This document shows, piece by piece, positions 1 to 9,716 of a DNA stretch of 64,000 nucleotides. Under the pieces are notes generated by a model. The model did not search any database and was not told the origin of the DNA. It saw nothing but the letters and a program-made list of their open reading frames with translations. The translations under genes and the position numbers were made by a program. How positions within the stretch are numbered: position 1 is the stretch's first letter; every line of letters begins with the position of its first letter. Source of the DNA: Oribacterium sinus (GTDB lineage Bacteria > Bacillota > Clostridia > Lachnospirales > Lachnospiraceae); contig NZ_JACHHH010000005.1 in the NCBI RefSeq assembly GCF_014202695.1, positions 152,469-216,468 on the forward strand, written 5' to 3'.

Positions 1-170
1 GCATCACAAACCGAATGTAGTTCCTCTACGCGGTTTGGGTAAAGCTTTACCACCTTTTTGTTCCACGGGTTAACAATACTGACAGCATGAAATGCGGATG
101 CTAATTCTTTAAGCCGTAACGTAATGGTGTCATAATCCAGATTTAACCATGAATCTGCCCTGTCACTCAT
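1..170 (-). CDS. N-terminal fragment of an unidentified protein, cut by the window edge
   Basis: An open frame of 56 complete codons begins at an ATG at 168-170 and runs off the left edge. It is preceded on the minus strand by an AAAGGA ribosome site at suitable spacing, so the start is convincing. The visible residues open with MSDRADSWLNLDYDTITLRL and contain a short hydrophobic/beta-like segment (AFHAVSIVNPW). That is compatible with the start of a PAS-like sensory domain but not diagnostic. It lies 213 bp downstream of an EAL phosphodiesterase on the same strand, so a second c-di-GMP signalling protein is a reasonable guess only. No catalytic motif is visible in the fragment. Confidence 0.6.
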   Translation of the reverse strand, partial: MSDRADSWLNLDYDTITLRLKELASAFHAVSIVNPWNKKVVKLYPNRVEELHSVCD

Positions 171-246
171 TCTTTATCCTTTCTTAAAACTTTCCCCTAC
201 TCTGTTCCCCTATATCTAAACTAGTACTACTCCGAACTTAAACATA

Positions 247-340
247 ATACTCTACACTTACACACATCAATACTCTACACACGTCAATCTTCTACACACA
301 TACAATCTTCTACACACATACAATCTTCTACACACATACA
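247..340. repeat. Intergenic short tandem repeat, 18-bp unit
   Basis: Three near-identical 18-bp units (caatcttctacacacata) occupy about 285-338, preceded by two or three degenerate copies from about 247. They lie in the 213-bp gap between the EAL gene stop and the start of the truncated gene. Unit spacing has no unique spacers, so this is not a CRISPR. Similar short tandem repeats occur at 14555-14627 and 36958-37021. Confidence 0.8.
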
Positions 341-383
341 AAGATTTCTAGCGTTCAAAAAAGTCCTCTTCTTGAATAATTCT

Positions 384-2042
384 TTAATCTTCTTTATGCA
401 TCATAGATACCTTCTCCATATTCAAAGTATGAATACCGAAAATTACCCTATCCTGCTTTGAGCGCTCATGAGAACGGATTAAGACGAAACGTTTCCATAC
501 ATATTCGTTCTTACGATTCTTGCTCCTAAAATACGCTAAAAGAAAATCATTCTCCGCACATTCCACTCTTTCCGCCATAGTGTCAGGATTTAAGAACTGC
601 CAGCATGCTTTCTTATCCTTCGGATAGACTTTGTTTTCCACAAACTTTTCGATTTCTCCCCGAAGATTACTACTCTCATGAACTCCTTCATAGATTTCGT
701 TGACATAAACCGGATTTAATATATTCTGCTTTAAGTCAAAAACAAAAACCATATCATAGACGGTATATAGTGGACTTAATGCCTCCTGAAACTCCTTATT
801 CTTTTGAAATCTTCTGATATTGGACAGGATATCCAAGCGCACCAAAAAAATATTTTTCTCTCCTTTTCTGGCTACCAATCTGGTCTGGAATTGACAATGC
901 CTGCCTCCGGATAAAAAATCCATGGCTTCAATTCGTCCGGATTCCTTGGCTACATCCATAATATCCCGCATTTTATCCGTAAAAAGAATAGATCTGTCAT
1001 TTAACAAATCCTGAAATTGATGAGTTCCCTCATAGCCCAGCTCCAAAAGATTCTTTCGATATGGCTTGGTAAAATTCAAGTGTTTTAATACCCCATCCAT
1101 CTCCGACATAACCGCCACCGGCTGACCTGTTTCAAAGCCATGAATGCTGGGGGAAGAATCGGAGCGCTCCAAGTCAAAGGGAATGGGACTGATGATATTG
1201 ACAAAACCGATTTCATCGTACAGATAACAATCTTCTTCCGTCTCCATTTCACAGTTTTCTTTCGTGGAAGCAAACCACTCCTTCATGGGTTCAGGTCTGG
1301 CAAAATAATAGCCCTGCATTCTTTCACAACCTGCCACCTTTAAAAAACGATATTGCTCTTCCGTTTCCACACCTTCCGCTACCGTATGAATCCCGATTTC
1401 CTTCGCCATATACAGAATAGAAGAAATGATTATAAGAGACTTTTTCCCCATATCACTGAGGAAACGCATATCAATTTTAAAGGTATCAAACTCAAACTCC
1501 TTCAAAAGATTTAAAGAGGAATATCCGGAGCCGAAATCATCCATCCATACCTTATAGCCCAGAGTGTGCAATTCTCTTACCGTATCCTTCATATAGGCTT
1601 CATTTTCCATTACGGCACTTTCCGTAATTTCAATATGAAGATAATTTCTCGGCAAGGAATTCCTTTCCATGATTTTTTCCATCTCTTGAAGAAGTTTAGG
1701 CACATCAAAATCCAGGCGGGAAAAGTTCATTGAAATCGGTACGATAAACTGTCCTCGTCTTCTTCTTTCTCCAAGCTCCCGACATATCGTTTCCATTACA
1801 TATCGGTCCAGAAGATGTATCTTTCTTTTTTTCTCCAGCACGGGTATAAACTCCCCCGGAGAAATCATCCCATATACCGGATCTATCCAACGGGATAGAG
1901 CTTCCGCTCCGCAAACACGCTTTGATAATCCACGAATATTGGTCTGCAAATACACCTGAATCCATTCTTTTTCAATGGCTTCTTCGATATGGTTTTCTAT
2001 ATAGCTTTCCAGTTCCTTATCCTTGGGTTTTCTCAGTGACAT
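384..2042 (-). CDS. EAL-domain cyclic-di-GMP phosphodiesterase
   Basis: The 552-residue protein begins almost directly with an EAL domain (about residues 20-255) and carries no GGDEF domain before it. The signature residues are present in order: EAL at 47-49, an Asn in SMNFSRLDF, Glu in ITES, the DDFGSGYSS loop, Lys in FKID, Glu in AEGVETEEQ and the closing QGYYFARP. The site therefore looks competent for hydrolysis of c-di-GMP to pGpG. The remaining roughly 290 residues are a less clear PAS-like or sensory region with no recognisable catalytic motif. An EAL-first architecture with a C-terminal sensor is less common than sensor-first. No transmembrane segment is evident, so it is probably cytoplasmic. 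It is transcribed toward the truncated gene at the window edge. Confidence 0.9.
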   Translation of the reverse strand: MSLRKPKDKELESYIENHIEEAIEKEWIQVYLQTNIRGLSKRVCGAEALSRWIDPVYGMISPGEFIPVLEKKRKIHLLDRYVMETICRELGERRRRGQFIVPISMNFSRLDFDVPKLLQEMEKIMERNSLPRNYLHIEITESAVMENEAYMKDTVRELHTLGYKVWMDDFGSGYSSLNLLKEFEFDTFKIDMRFLSDMGKKSLIIISSILYMAKEIGIHTVAEGVETEEQYRFLKVAGCERMQGYYFARPEPMKEWFASTKENCEMETEEDCYLYDEIGFVNIISPIPFDLERSDSSPSIHGFETGQPVAVMSEMDGVLKHLNFTKPYRKNLLELGYEGTHQFQDLLNDRSILFTDKMRDIMDVAKESGRIEAMDFLSGGRHCQFQTRLVARKGEKNIFLVRLDILSNIRRFQKNKEFQEALSPLYTVYDMVFVFDLKQNILNPVYVNEIYEGVHESSNLRGEIEKFVENKVYPKDKKACWQFLNPDTMAERVECAENDFLLAYFRSKNRKNEYVWKRFVLIRSHERSKQDRVIFGIHTLNMEKVSMMHKED

Positions 2043-2169
2043 CCTTCCACTCCTTTATCCTATCAAAAGATTTTCGTCTTTAAACGGATAAATCATAAGT
2101 ATAAAAGCATAAGATTTCCCCTTACTTTTCATAAAAAACAAAAGCTATGCTTCTTACCGGATTATCGAA

Positions 2170-2985
2170 CTATTGCAGCAGATCCTTCACAATTTCTCCC
2201 CCCATAATTAAACCTACCACAGGAGGAACAAAAGCAACGGAACCGGGGATGGACCGTTTTCCCTTCGCTTTAGGAATCTCCAAATCCGCTCCGGCTTCCT
2301 TCGCTTTAGCAATCTCCAAATCCGCTCCACTGTTTTCAGTGTGAGGAAGCTCTGAAACCGTTTGCACTTCTTCCTCTTGTTCTATGGACTCTATGGGTTT
2401 CCTGGGCATTTCTTCGGAATACACCACCTTCAGGCTTTCTATTCCTCTTTTTTTACATTCTCTTCTCATTACCTTGGCCAGAGGACAAATCTTAGTTTCA
2501 TACAGATCCGCCACCTTAAACCCGGCAGGATTCAGCTTATTGCCTGCTCCCATGGCGGAAATAATCGGCACACCGGCTTCCTTGGCCGCTTCAATCAAAG
2601 ACAGCTTTGCTGCCACCGTATCCACTGCATCCACCACATAATCATAAGCAGAAAAGTCAAACTGATCTTTGGTTTCCGGTAAATAAAAACAGCGAAAAGC
2701 CCGGACTTTACAGTCCGGATTGATGGAATGAATTCTTTCCTCCGCAATCTCCACTTTGGCTCTTCCTACGGTATCCCTTGTGGCAATGATTTGTCTGTTC
2801 AAATTACTTAAGCAAACCACATCATCATCTACCACATCGATTTGTCCGACTCCGCTTCTCACAAGGGACTCTACACAATAGCCTCCCACTCCGCCGATAC
2901 CGAAAACAATTACCTTGGCTTTACTTAACTTTTCCACTGCATCAGCCCCAAGCAATCGCTCGGTTCTTGAAAATTGACCTTCCAT
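2170..2985 (-). CDS. tcdA: tRNA threonylcarbamoyladenosine dehydratase (TcdA, ThiF/MoeB/E1-like)
   Basis: TcdA cyclises t6A37 of tRNA to ct6A using ATP. The nucleotide-binding loop FGIGGVGGYCVE and the following DDD-VCLSNLNRQ stretch are typical of the TcdA/CsdL branch, as are SAMGAGNKLNP and the C-terminal PGSVAFVPPVVGL. I chose the ATG at 2985, which has a GGGGAG site 5 nt upstream; an in-frame TTG at 3003 would add six residues and lacks its own site. The protein carries a local insertion near residues 200-245 made of a 12-residue repeat (36-bp DNA unit, 2265-2332) rich in Ala, Lys and Glu, placed between the catalytic body and the conserved C-terminal helix. It is 22 bp downstream of bioY on the same strand. 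Confidence 0.9.
   Translation of the reverse strand: MEGQFSRTERLLGADAVEKLSKAKVIVFGIGGVGGYCVESLVRSGVGQIDVVDDDVVCLSNLNRQIIATRDTVGRAKVEIAEERIHSINPDCKVRAFRCFYLPETKDQFDFSAYDYVVDAVDTVAAKLSLIEAAKEAGVPIISAMGAGNKLNPAGFKVADLYETKICPLAKVMRRECKKRGIESLKVVYSEEMPRKPIESIEQEEEVQTVSELPHTENSGADLEIAKAKEAGADLEIPKAKGKRSIPGSVAFVPPVVGLIMGGEIVKDLLQ
2265..2332 (-). repeat. In-frame 36-bp tandem repeat inside tcdA
   Basis: Two copies of a 36-bp unit begin at 2265 and 2301 and differ by a few bases. Translated, they give a repeated AGADLEI-(A/P)KAK block. The insertion sits in a surface linker and keeps the reading frame. Confidence 0.8.
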
Positions 2986-3007
2986 CCTTACTCCCCAACC
3001 CAAAATT

Positions 3008-3547
3008 TTATTCTGCCTGCAAAAACGACAGTCTGCTCCTGATTTTCCTTCCTAAAGCCAGTGCCAAAAAGACCTTGATGGCATCCGGAAGAATAAAGGG
3101 AAGCACGCCTACCGATAATGCCTTACCAAAATCCATAGACAAAACCTTTCCCAACCATAAAGTCCCCAGTAAATAGCAGAGAACAATACCGAAGGCCAAG
3201 CCCAGATACTGTTTTACAAAGCTTTTGGAAAAACGCTCCACAGCAAAGCCGCCAAAAAAAGCAAGGAAAATCATGCCGATTAAATAGCCTCCTGTCGGTC
3301 CCAGTAGCTTTTCCACACCGGCACCATAATTCGAAAAAACCGGTAAGCCGATGAAGCCCAGCAAAAGATATAAAAGGTAAGAAAGCATTCCCAGATTTCT
3401 TCCTAGAATCGTTACCGATAAACATACTGCAAAGGTGCCTAAGGAAATCGGCACAGGTCCGATATTAATGGAAATCGGCGATAAGATACAGCATACCGCC
3501 GTCATAATAGCCGTTAGACTCATTTGCTTTACAGAAATAGCTTTCAT
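3008..3547 (-). CDS. bioY: Biotin transporter BioY, ECF S component
   Basis: A 179-residue integral membrane protein with six predicted membrane segments and the BioY signatures PISINIGPVPISLGTF near the N-terminus and GPTGGYLIGM in the middle. BioY captures biotin and, with an ECF energising module (EcfA/A'/T), imports it. No ATPase or T component is encoded nearby, so it must share a module encoded elsewhere (group II ECF logic). The length is normal for the family. The start ATG at 3547 is preceded by a GGGAAGGAAAAG site. It is followed 22 bp later by tcdA on the same strand. No biotin ligase or BirA operator is evident upstream. Confidence 0.9.
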   Translation of the reverse strand: MKAISVKQMSLTAIMTAVCCILSPISINIGPVPISLGTFAVCLSVTILGRNLGMLSYLLYLLLGFIGLPVFSNYGAGVEKLLGPTGGYLIGMIFLAFFGGFAVERFSKSFVKQYLGLAFGIVLCYLLGTLWLGKVLSMDFGKALSVGVLPFILPDAIKVFLALALGRKIRSRLSFLQAE

Positions 3548-3629
3548 ACTTTTCCTTCCCTTCCCTAGAAAATTGCTTTTCCCTTGAATATTACTTTTGC
3601 CTTCAATGTTACTGAATACTTTAAACTGC

Positions 3630-4892
3630 TTAATCCTCCCGGACGCAGTTCTTTTCGCTAAGGAAAGTCAATAAAAACTTTCCTGTGCCTTTTAATGACC
3701 ACTGTCCCTCTTCCGCAGGGAGGAAATAGCTTTCTCCCTTTTTTACAAAGCACTTGGATTTCTGTCCCTTGGAAGAGTAAGTTTCCTCTTTATACTCCGG
3801 AGAACCATCCGGATGCTTTTCCTTAGCATGCTTAGTTTCTACGGTAAGTACCCCTTCTCCCTCCAAAACCAAGAGAGAAAGGAAGCTCTCTTCCGTGAGT
3901 TTTCCGCTGTAGAAAGCATTTTCCTCTAAGAAAAGTCTGTCTACTGTAAAATATTCGCAGGAACCGATTTGTTCCAGGTAGATGTTTTCTCCTGTCGCGC
4001 TTTCTCCTGCCGCCTTTTCTCCTGCCGCCTTTTCTCCTACCGGCTTTTTCCCTTGCTTTTTGAATGCTTCTTGCCTATATGCGGAAAGCTGTTTTCGGTT
4101 CATCACCTCTAAAGCCTTCTCCACATGCAGTTCTCTTGTATTTCCCTGGGCATCTTTTCTTCCATAATCGTAAACTCTGTAGGTCAGATTGGAATTTTGC
4201 TGTACTTCCGCAAGCAGGATACCTGCTCCGATGGCGTGTACGGTTCCTGCCGGAATGAAAAATACATCCCCCGGTTCTACCATCACCTTACAAAGAAGAG
4301 AAGGAAAGTTTTCCGCCTCTATCGCTCTTCGGATTTCTTCTTCCGTATAGTCTTTTTGAAATCCGAAATACAGGAAAGCGCCTTCCTCTCGTTCCAAGAC
4401 AATCCACATCTCTGTTTTGCCGTATTGCCCCTCCCGGGATAAAGCAAAGCTGTCATCGGGATGTACCTGGATGGACAAGGCTTTCTTTGCATCAATCAGC
4501 TTAATCAGCGTTGGAAAAAAGGGAAAGGCTTTTCCAAAGCTTCCCACTGCCTCAGGATGGTATTTTAGATATTCGGCAAAGCTTTCTCCTTCAGAAGAAC
4601 TTTCCTCTTCGGAAAAACTCTCTCCTTCGGAAGATTCCTTTCCCTCGGAGCAAACCTTTCCTTCAGAAGATTCCTTTCCCTCGGAGCAAACCTCCCCTTC
4701 AGAAGATTCCTTTCCTTCGGAACAAAGCTCTTCTTCAGAAAAACTGATACGGCTGTCTCCATCCGAATGGGCGGAAAGCACCCAAGCCTCCGCAAGGGGA
4801 GTGTTGGGGGAGGATATCCCGTATTTCCGAATCAACTTTTCTCCTCCCCACAAATACTGTTTACAAGCCGGATGAATTTTTCCTATTGCCAT
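3630..4892 (-). CDS. manA: Mannose-6-phosphate isomerase, class I, with repeat inserts
   Basis: Interconverts mannose-6-phosphate and fructose-6-phosphate using zinc. Conserved features are YLWGGEKL near the N-terminus, the zinc-ligand segment QVHPDD, Glu in KTEMW, and PAGTVHAIG with its His ligand, followed by EVQQNSNLTYRVYDYGR. At 420 residues it is about 100 longer than the usual short Firmicute form (about 310-320). Two in-frame low-complexity inserts account for the difference. One is an acidic Ser/Glu/Gly block of 12-residue repeats after the first 50 residues; the other is a Gly-Glu-Lys-Ala repeat near residues 285-305 in the C-terminal cupin half. Neither insert interrupts a metal-binding motif, so activity is expected to survive. 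Confidence 0.93.
   Translation of the reverse strand: MAIGKIHPACKQYLWGGEKLIRKYGISSPNTPLAEAWVLSAHSDGDSRISFSEEELCSEGKESSEGEVCSEGKESSEGKVCSEGKESSEGESFSEEESSSEGESFAEYLKYHPEAVGSFGKAFPFFPTLIKLIDAKKALSIQVHPDDSFALSREGQYGKTEMWIVLEREEGAFLYFGFQKDYTEEEIRRAIEAENFPSLLCKVMVEPGDVFFIPAGTVHAIGAGILLAEVQQNSNLTYRVYDYGRKDAQGNTRELHVEKALEVMNRKQLSAYRQEAFKKQGKKPVGEKAAGEKAAGESATGENIYLEQIGSCEYFTVDRLFLEENAFYSGKLTEESFLSLLVLEGEGVLTVETKHAKEKHPDGSPEYKEETYSSKGQKSKCFVKKGESYFLPAEEGQWSLKGTGKFLLTFLSEKNCVRED
3986..4045 (-). repeat. In-frame 15-bp tandem repeat inside manA
   Basis: Four consecutive 15-bp units (consensus ttttctcctgccgcc) encode a Gly-Glu-Lys-Ala-Ala type pentapeptide repeat. The unit length is a multiple of three, so the frame is preserved. 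Confidence 0.85.
4627..4734 (-). repeat. In-frame 36-bp tandem repeat inside manA
   Basis: Three 36-bp units at 4627-4662, 4663-4698 and 4699-4734 encode a 12-residue Ser/Glu/Gly/Lys repeat with a periodic Cys. Degenerate half-units flank it on the low-coordinate side (about 4585-4626). Confidence 0.9.
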
Positions 4893-4945
4893 AAACCATT
4901 TTCCTTCCTAAGTACTTCTCCCGGATTAGTTCCTTCGGGATCCCT

Positions 4946-7678
4946 CTATGGGCTTACTCCCGGGCCGTTATTACTGTCTCGCTCTCCCAGGTAATTTCCC
5001 GGTCCCGGACCGCTATAGAAGGGAGATCCTTCTCCGCTCTTACTTTCGAGAGTTTCTTCTTCCTTCCTGGGCAGGCTTCGAACACGGCGGATGGCCGCAT
5101 CCAGCTGCTGGCTTAAGCTGTAATAGTCTTCACTGCCGTTCAACTCCTGCAAACGTTCGATAGCATCATTAATCAATGCCTCCGTATCTCCGTCTCTATA
5201 CTCTAAGCTCTGTAAACCGGTCAGAGCGGATAAGAAGGACTCTCGCTTGGCATTCTTCTGCGCCTTTTCCTCCGCTTCCTTTGCCTTACTTTCCGCTATA
5301 GATTCCTGTACTCTGGATTCTTCTTCCTTCTTGGCAATGTAAGCATCAATCTCGTCTTTCCATTTATCCTCAATCACCAGGAACTCTTTTTGCTTTGTAA
5401 AGAGTCGCTCCTGATATTCCTTTTTGAATTTTTCATCCGTAATATCATTTAAGGAATCCCGGATTTTTCCGAAAAGGGTTCTGGCGGTAAAGACATCCTC
5501 CAGCTTCTGAATCTTCATAGCCTCATAGGTCTTGATGTCCTTCTCTATCTGTGCCTTGGTTTCCTTTTCCGCCTTCTTCTTACGATTCTCTTCGCCTCTT
5601 TGCTTTGCGGTCTTGGAAACGTAGTCTGTAATGCCGGACTTTTCATCCGCCTCTTTGACTACAGTATCCGGCACTTCCCAATCCTCCGGCTCCAGATCCT
5701 CATGAAGAATATCCATGGTGTTTTTCCAGATTTTTCCGGCATAGGTGGCACCGTAGATTCCCGGCATTTCCACCGGCATATCATGGCCAACCCAGATTGC
5801 CGCACTGTAATATTTGGTATAGCCGCAGAACCAGGTATCCTTGGAGCCGTTGCTGGTTCCGGTTTTTCCCGCTGCCGGCATCTTGTTTTTCAGCTGTAAA
5901 CCACGGCCGGTACCATACTCCGTATTCATGGTTCCCTTCAAAATGTCCGTCATAATAAAGGCGGTATCTTCTCGGAAAACCTGGGTATTCTGGATGGTCT
6001 TCTCATCCGCCACCACGCCGTCTTTATCGGATTCAATCTTGATAATGCAGGTTTTATTGCTGTATACGCCCCCATTGGCCAAGGTGGAATAACCCTTCGC
6101 CATATCCACCACACGAAGGCCGTTGGTAAAGCCGCCGATGGAAACTGCCAGGGCATCATTATCCTTCACGCTGATTCCGGAAAAATGCATTTTCTCCAAA
6201 TAATCCAAACCGTTCTGAATGCCGATGCCGTCCAAAATCTGCCAAGCCACCGTATTTAAGGAACGGTTGGCCGCCTCTCTCATGGTCACCGCCCCATAGT
6301 AGTTGCCATCGGAATTAGAGGGTCCGTTTTCAAACTTGTGATCGTCAATAACGGAAGCCGCATTGTACTCTCCAAGATCCAAGGCCGGTGCATAATCCAG
6401 CAAAGGCTTAATCGCGGAACCGGGCTGACGATAGCTTAAGTAAGCACGGTTATATTTGTCCTCGGTGCCTCTTCCTCCAACGGTAGCCACCACATAACCT
6501 GTTTTATTGTCAATGATTACGCCGGCTCCCTGCATGGAAAGCTTTCCGTTTTCCTGCACCTCCTGGAACTTGGACAGCCCCTTGTCCAGCGTTTCCTGTA
6601 AAATGTTTTGGATTTTAGGATCCAGGGAGGTATAGATTTTGTATCCTCCCGCCCGAAGCTCCCGATTGTAAAAATTGTATTGTTCCTCGTACTGATCCTG
6701 ATAAGCTTCCTTATCTGCCTGGGTTTCAAAATGATAGGTAAAGGGGAATTTATTAACCTCCATCATACGGATGGTAGCCGCATAGAGAGCATAGGAGTTC
6801 ATATAATCCTCATCCGTACCCTTCTGCACATTTTGGGAAATCTGTAAAGGCTTTCCGATGGCCTCCTCATATTCCGCCTCTGTAATATATCCCACTGTCT
6901 CCATAGACTTTAATACCTGATTTCGCTTCTTTAAAGCCAAATCCGGGTGGCGCACCGGTTCATATCGGGAAGGTGCGTTGGAAATCCCTGCCAACATCGC
7001 CGCTTCTTCCACCGTTAAGTCCTTTGCAGGCTTTTCGAAGTAATACTGGCTGGCAGCTTCCACTCCGTAGCAGTTATTTCCGTAGAAGTTGGTATTACAG
7101 TAAATCTCCATAATGTCGGCCTTGCTGTACATCTTCTCCAGCTCTTGCGCCAACATGATTTCTACAATCTTTCTGGTAAAGGTTTTCTCCTGGCTTAGAT
7201 AGGTATTCTTCACCACCTGTTGGGTAATGGTAGAACCGCCCTGGGTGATTCTTCCCCGATTTTTGACCAGCTGAAAAACCGCACGAAGTGTGGCCTTATA
7301 ATCCACTCCGTGGTGAGTTTTAAAATTTCTATCCTCCTGGGCGATGTAGGCATTTTGCAGATTCGGGGAAATGTCTTCGATTTTATCGTACACAAAATGC
7401 CCGGCATTAATGGTGCCAAGCTGCTGTCCGTCTGTATCAAAAACCACCGTATCCGCTCTCTTGGTTAAATCCTTTAAATTGCTGCCTGCCAGCTTATCAT
7501 AGGCAATCCCCCGGAGACGATTCACCTCCGGACGGATAAAAATCACATAGCCCAATACAGAAAGCACAAACAGAAACAAAACACTGCCCAGAAACAGCCT
7601 CCGGATAAAGCGAAAGGCAGAGGATTTCTTCTTTCCTCTCTTATGTCCTCTTTCTCCTTCTCTTATCTCTCTTCCCAT
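4946..7678 (-). CDS. Class A penicillin-binding protein (PBP1-type transglycosylase/transpeptidase)
   Basis: Polymerises and crosslinks peptidoglycan at the cell membrane. A basic cytoplasmic stretch is followed by one membrane anchor (about residues 26-50). The glycosyltransferase-51 domain shows EDRNFKTHHGVD and QGGSTITQQ. The transpeptidase domain shows SAIK in RQPGSAIKP (active-site Ser), SLN as the SxN motif and KTGTSNGSKDTWF as the KTG motif. All key residues are present. After about residue 680 comes a 200-residue charged, probably coiled-coil tail ending in a Gly/Pro/Ser-rich stretch. The total of 910 residues is normal to long for clostridial PBP1. It stands as a single gene with gaps of 53 and 258 bp on either side. 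Confidence 0.95.
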   Translation of the reverse strand: MGREIREGERGHKRGKKKSSAFRFIRRLFLGSVLFLFVLSVLGYVIFIRPEVNRLRGIAYDKLAGSNLKDLTKRADTVVFDTDGQQLGTINAGHFVYDKIEDISPNLQNAYIAQEDRNFKTHHGVDYKATLRAVFQLVKNRGRITQGGSTITQQVVKNTYLSQEKTFTRKIVEIMLAQELEKMYSKADIMEIYCNTNFYGNNCYGVEAASQYYFEKPAKDLTVEEAAMLAGISNAPSRYEPVRHPDLALKKRNQVLKSMETVGYITEAEYEEAIGKPLQISQNVQKGTDEDYMNSYALYAATIRMMEVNKFPFTYHFETQADKEAYQDQYEEQYNFYNRELRAGGYKIYTSLDPKIQNILQETLDKGLSKFQEVQENGKLSMQGAGVIIDNKTGYVVATVGGRGTEDKYNRAYLSYRQPGSAIKPLLDYAPALDLGEYNAASVIDDHKFENGPSNSDGNYYGAVTMREAANRSLNTVAWQILDGIGIQNGLDYLEKMHFSGISVKDNDALAVSIGGFTNGLRVVDMAKGYSTLANGGVYSNKTCIIKIESDKDGVVADEKTIQNTQVFREDTAFIMTDILKGTMNTEYGTGRGLQLKNKMPAAGKTGTSNGSKDTWFCGYTKYYSAAIWVGHDMPVEMPGIYGATYAGKIWKNTMDILHEDLEPEDWEVPDTVVKEADEKSGITDYVSKTAKQRGEENRKKKAEKETKAQIEKDIKTYEAMKIQKLEDVFTARTLFGKIRDSLNDITDEKFKKEYQERLFTKQKEFLVIEDKWKDEIDAYIAKKEEESRVQESIAESKAKEAEEKAQKNAKRESFLSALTGLQSLEYRDGDTEALINDAIERLQELNGSEDYYSLSQQLDAAIRRVRSLPRKEEETLESKSGEGSPFYSGPGPGNYLGERDSNNGPGVSP

Positions 7679-7889
7679 TCTTGAACCTCATATTCCAACA
7701 ATATGTCTGTTAATTTAGCAAAACTGTATTTCTTATCCCTTCTATTTCTCTCCGGAATTTTAACAAAAATTCTGTGGAGAATCAGAAAAAATATTGAAAG
7801 AACTTCTTAGGATATGACAAATTTCTCTTAAACTCGTTACTTCTTTATCCAAATCCGCCTATAAAAAATAGCGGATTGCAACTTTCGGA

Positions 7890-7931
7890 AAATCAAAGAA
7901 TCGGCACAAAGCTCTTTTGAACCCTGTGCCG
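7890..7931 (-). terminator. Probable intrinsic terminator after rny
   Basis: On the minus strand, immediately downstream of the rny stop, CGGCACA (7925-7931) pairs with TGTGCCG (7902-7908) and is followed by a T-rich stretch (ATTCTTTGATTTT). A second weak hairpin (AATCCGC/GCGGATT) lies just beyond, at about 7851-7878. Confidence 0.65.
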
Positions 7932-7936
7932 AAGCC

Positions 7937-9487
7937 TTATTTCGCGTAATCTACCGCTCTTGACTCTCTGATGATGTTTACCTTAATCACGCCGGGATAC
8001 TGCATCTGCTCCTGAATCTGCTGAGAAATGTTTCTGGCCATAATGGTCATATCATCATCACTCACCTCTTCCGGAACTACCATAATGCGAACCTCTCGTC
8101 CCGCCTGTACCGCAAAGGATTTCTCTACTCCGTGATAAGAGTTGGCAATCTCTTCCAATTCCTTCAAACGGTTGGTATAGGTCTCCAAAGCCTTTCTTCT
8201 GGCTCCCGGTCTTGCTGCGGAAATGGCATCCGCTGCCGCCACGATGAAGGAAGTCAAGGATGTGGGCTCCGTTCCGCCGTGGTGAGATGCCACAGCATTG
8301 ATAACGGGTTCGGGCTCATGGTATTTCTGACAAAGTTCAATACCAAGATCCACATGGGTTCCTTCTACTTCATGGTCAATGGCCTTTCCAATATCATGGA
8401 GAAGACCGGCACGCTTAGCCATACGAACATCCAAGCCCAGCTCCTGCGCCAAAAGGCCGGAAATCTGTGCTACTTCTATAGAATGCTGTAAAGCGTTCTG
8501 ACCAAAGGATGTACGGAACTTCATTCTTCCCAAAAGGAATACCAGCTCCGGATGCACACCGTGAACCCCCAGCTCCAGGAGAGTAGACTCTCCCTCTTCC
8601 TTAATGCTGTCGTGCACTTCCTTACGACTCTTCTCCACCACCTCTTCAATGCGAGCAGGGTGAATTCTGCCGTCTACAATAAGCTTTTCCAGTGCAATTC
8701 TGGCTACTTCTCTTCGAATCGGGTCGAAACCGGACAGCACTACTGCCTCCGGTGTATCGTCGATAATCAACTCCACTCCGGTCAGTTGCTCTAAAGTGCG
8801 GATATTTCTACCCTCACGACCGATGATTCTTCCCTTCATTTCATCGTTGGGAAGCTGTACAACGGAAACGGTAGACTCTGTTACCTGGTCTGCCGCACAA
8901 CGCTGAATAGCCTCTACGATATATTCTCTGGCGGTTTTCTCCGCCTCTTCCTTGGCTCTGGCCTCATATTCCCGAATATATAAAGCGGTATCGTGCTTAA
9001 TACTTTCCTCTACGGAATGCAACAATTCCTGTCTGGCCTGATCCTTGGTTAAGCCGGAAACTCTTTCCAGCTCAATCAGCTTCTGGCTATGAAGCTGTTC
9101 GATTTCCCCTTCCCTGGTCTGTAATCCTTCCTCTTTTCTCTGGAGATCCGATTCCTTCTTCTCTAAACTTGCCGCTTTCTTCTCGGAGCTTTCTTCCCTT
9201 TTCAAAATTCTCTTCTCAAGGTCGGAAATTTCTCTTCTACGATCCTTAATTTCCTTATCCAGCTCATTCTTAGCCTTCAGTGCTTCTTCTTTTGCTTCTA
9301 GTAATGCTTCTCTCTTCTTGTTCTCCGCAGTGCGAATGGCATCATCAATAATCTCCCTGGACTTTTCCTCAGCTGTTCCTACCTTCCGAGCATAATTGGT
9401 TTTTTCTTTATTCTGTCCAAGGATGAACATGATTGCCCCCACCACTGCCGCCACAATCACAATGATGGCGATTCCCAATGGGTTCAA
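7937..9487 (-). CDS. rny: Ribonuclease Y
   Basis: Membrane-anchored endoribonuclease that initiates mRNA decay in Firmicutes. The order is an N-terminal membrane segment ([16 protein letters not shown]), a long charged coiled coil, a KH domain ([17 protein letters not shown]) and an HD domain with [12 protein letters not shown]. The product is 516 residues, the normal family length. I chose a TTG start at 9487 because an AAGGAGG site sits 8 nt upstream and the membrane segment begins right after it. The frame is open further upstream but those residues do not match the family. A strong sigma-A promoter lies at 9612-9640. It is monocistronic by spacing and its terminator follows directly. Confidence 0.95.
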   Translation of the reverse strand: MNPLGIAIIVIVAAVVGAIMFILGQNKEKTNYARKVGTAEEKSREIIDDAIRTAENKKREALLEAKEEALKAKNELDKEIKDRRREISDLEKRILKREESSEKKAASLEKKESDLQRKEEGLQTREGEIEQLHSQKLIELERVSGLTKDQARQELLHSVEESIKHDTALYIREYEARAKEEAEKTAREYIVEAIQRCAADQVTESTVSVVQLPNDEMKGRIIGREGRNIRTLEQLTGVELIIDDTPEAVVLSGFDPIRREVARIALEKLIVDGRIHPARIEEVVEKSRKEVHDSIKEEGESTLLELGVHGVHPELVFLLGRMKFRTSFGQNALQHSIEVAQISGLLAQELGLDVRMAKRAGLLHDIGKAIDHEVEGTHVDLGIELCQKYHEPEPVINAVASHHGGTEPTSLTSFIVAAADAISAARPGARRKALETYTNRLKELEEIANSYHGVEKSFAVQAGREVRIMVVPEEVSDDDMTIMARNISQQIQEQMQYPGVIKVNIIRESRAVDYAK

Positions 9488-9611
9488 TGTCTGTACCTCC
9501 TTCACTATTCTTTTGTTAATGTACAAATATGTGAAGCAAAGCAGGGTTGGCCACGCCAAAAATCCCTTGCAAAAATCTCTCTGTTACCATATTCAACCTT
9601 TTAACAAGCTT

Positions 9612-9640
9612 ATTTTAAGGGATAGAAATACTTGTGTCAA
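9612..9640 (-). promoter_or_regulatory. Sigma-A promoter for rny
   Basis: On the minus strand TTGACA (complement of 9635-9640) and TAAAAT (complement of 9612-9617) are separated by 17 bp. The predicted start is about 120 nt before the TTG start codon. Confidence 0.7.
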
Positions 9641-9716
9641 TGAGAACTATTTCCTGTACCGGCTTCAAAAGGTCTCCGGCGCCGGCTTCGAAACTATCTT
9701 CGTACAAGCTCTATAC

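Noticed and set aside
247..340. CRISPR-like array
   Set aside because: The 18-bp units abut directly with no unique spacers, so it is a plain tandem repeat. No cas genes are nearby.
4417..4875. Open frame on the plus strand opposite manA with Pro/Ser repeats
   Set aside because: It is the antisense reading of the manA repeat; the opposite strand encodes a clear enzyme and this frame has no ribosome site.
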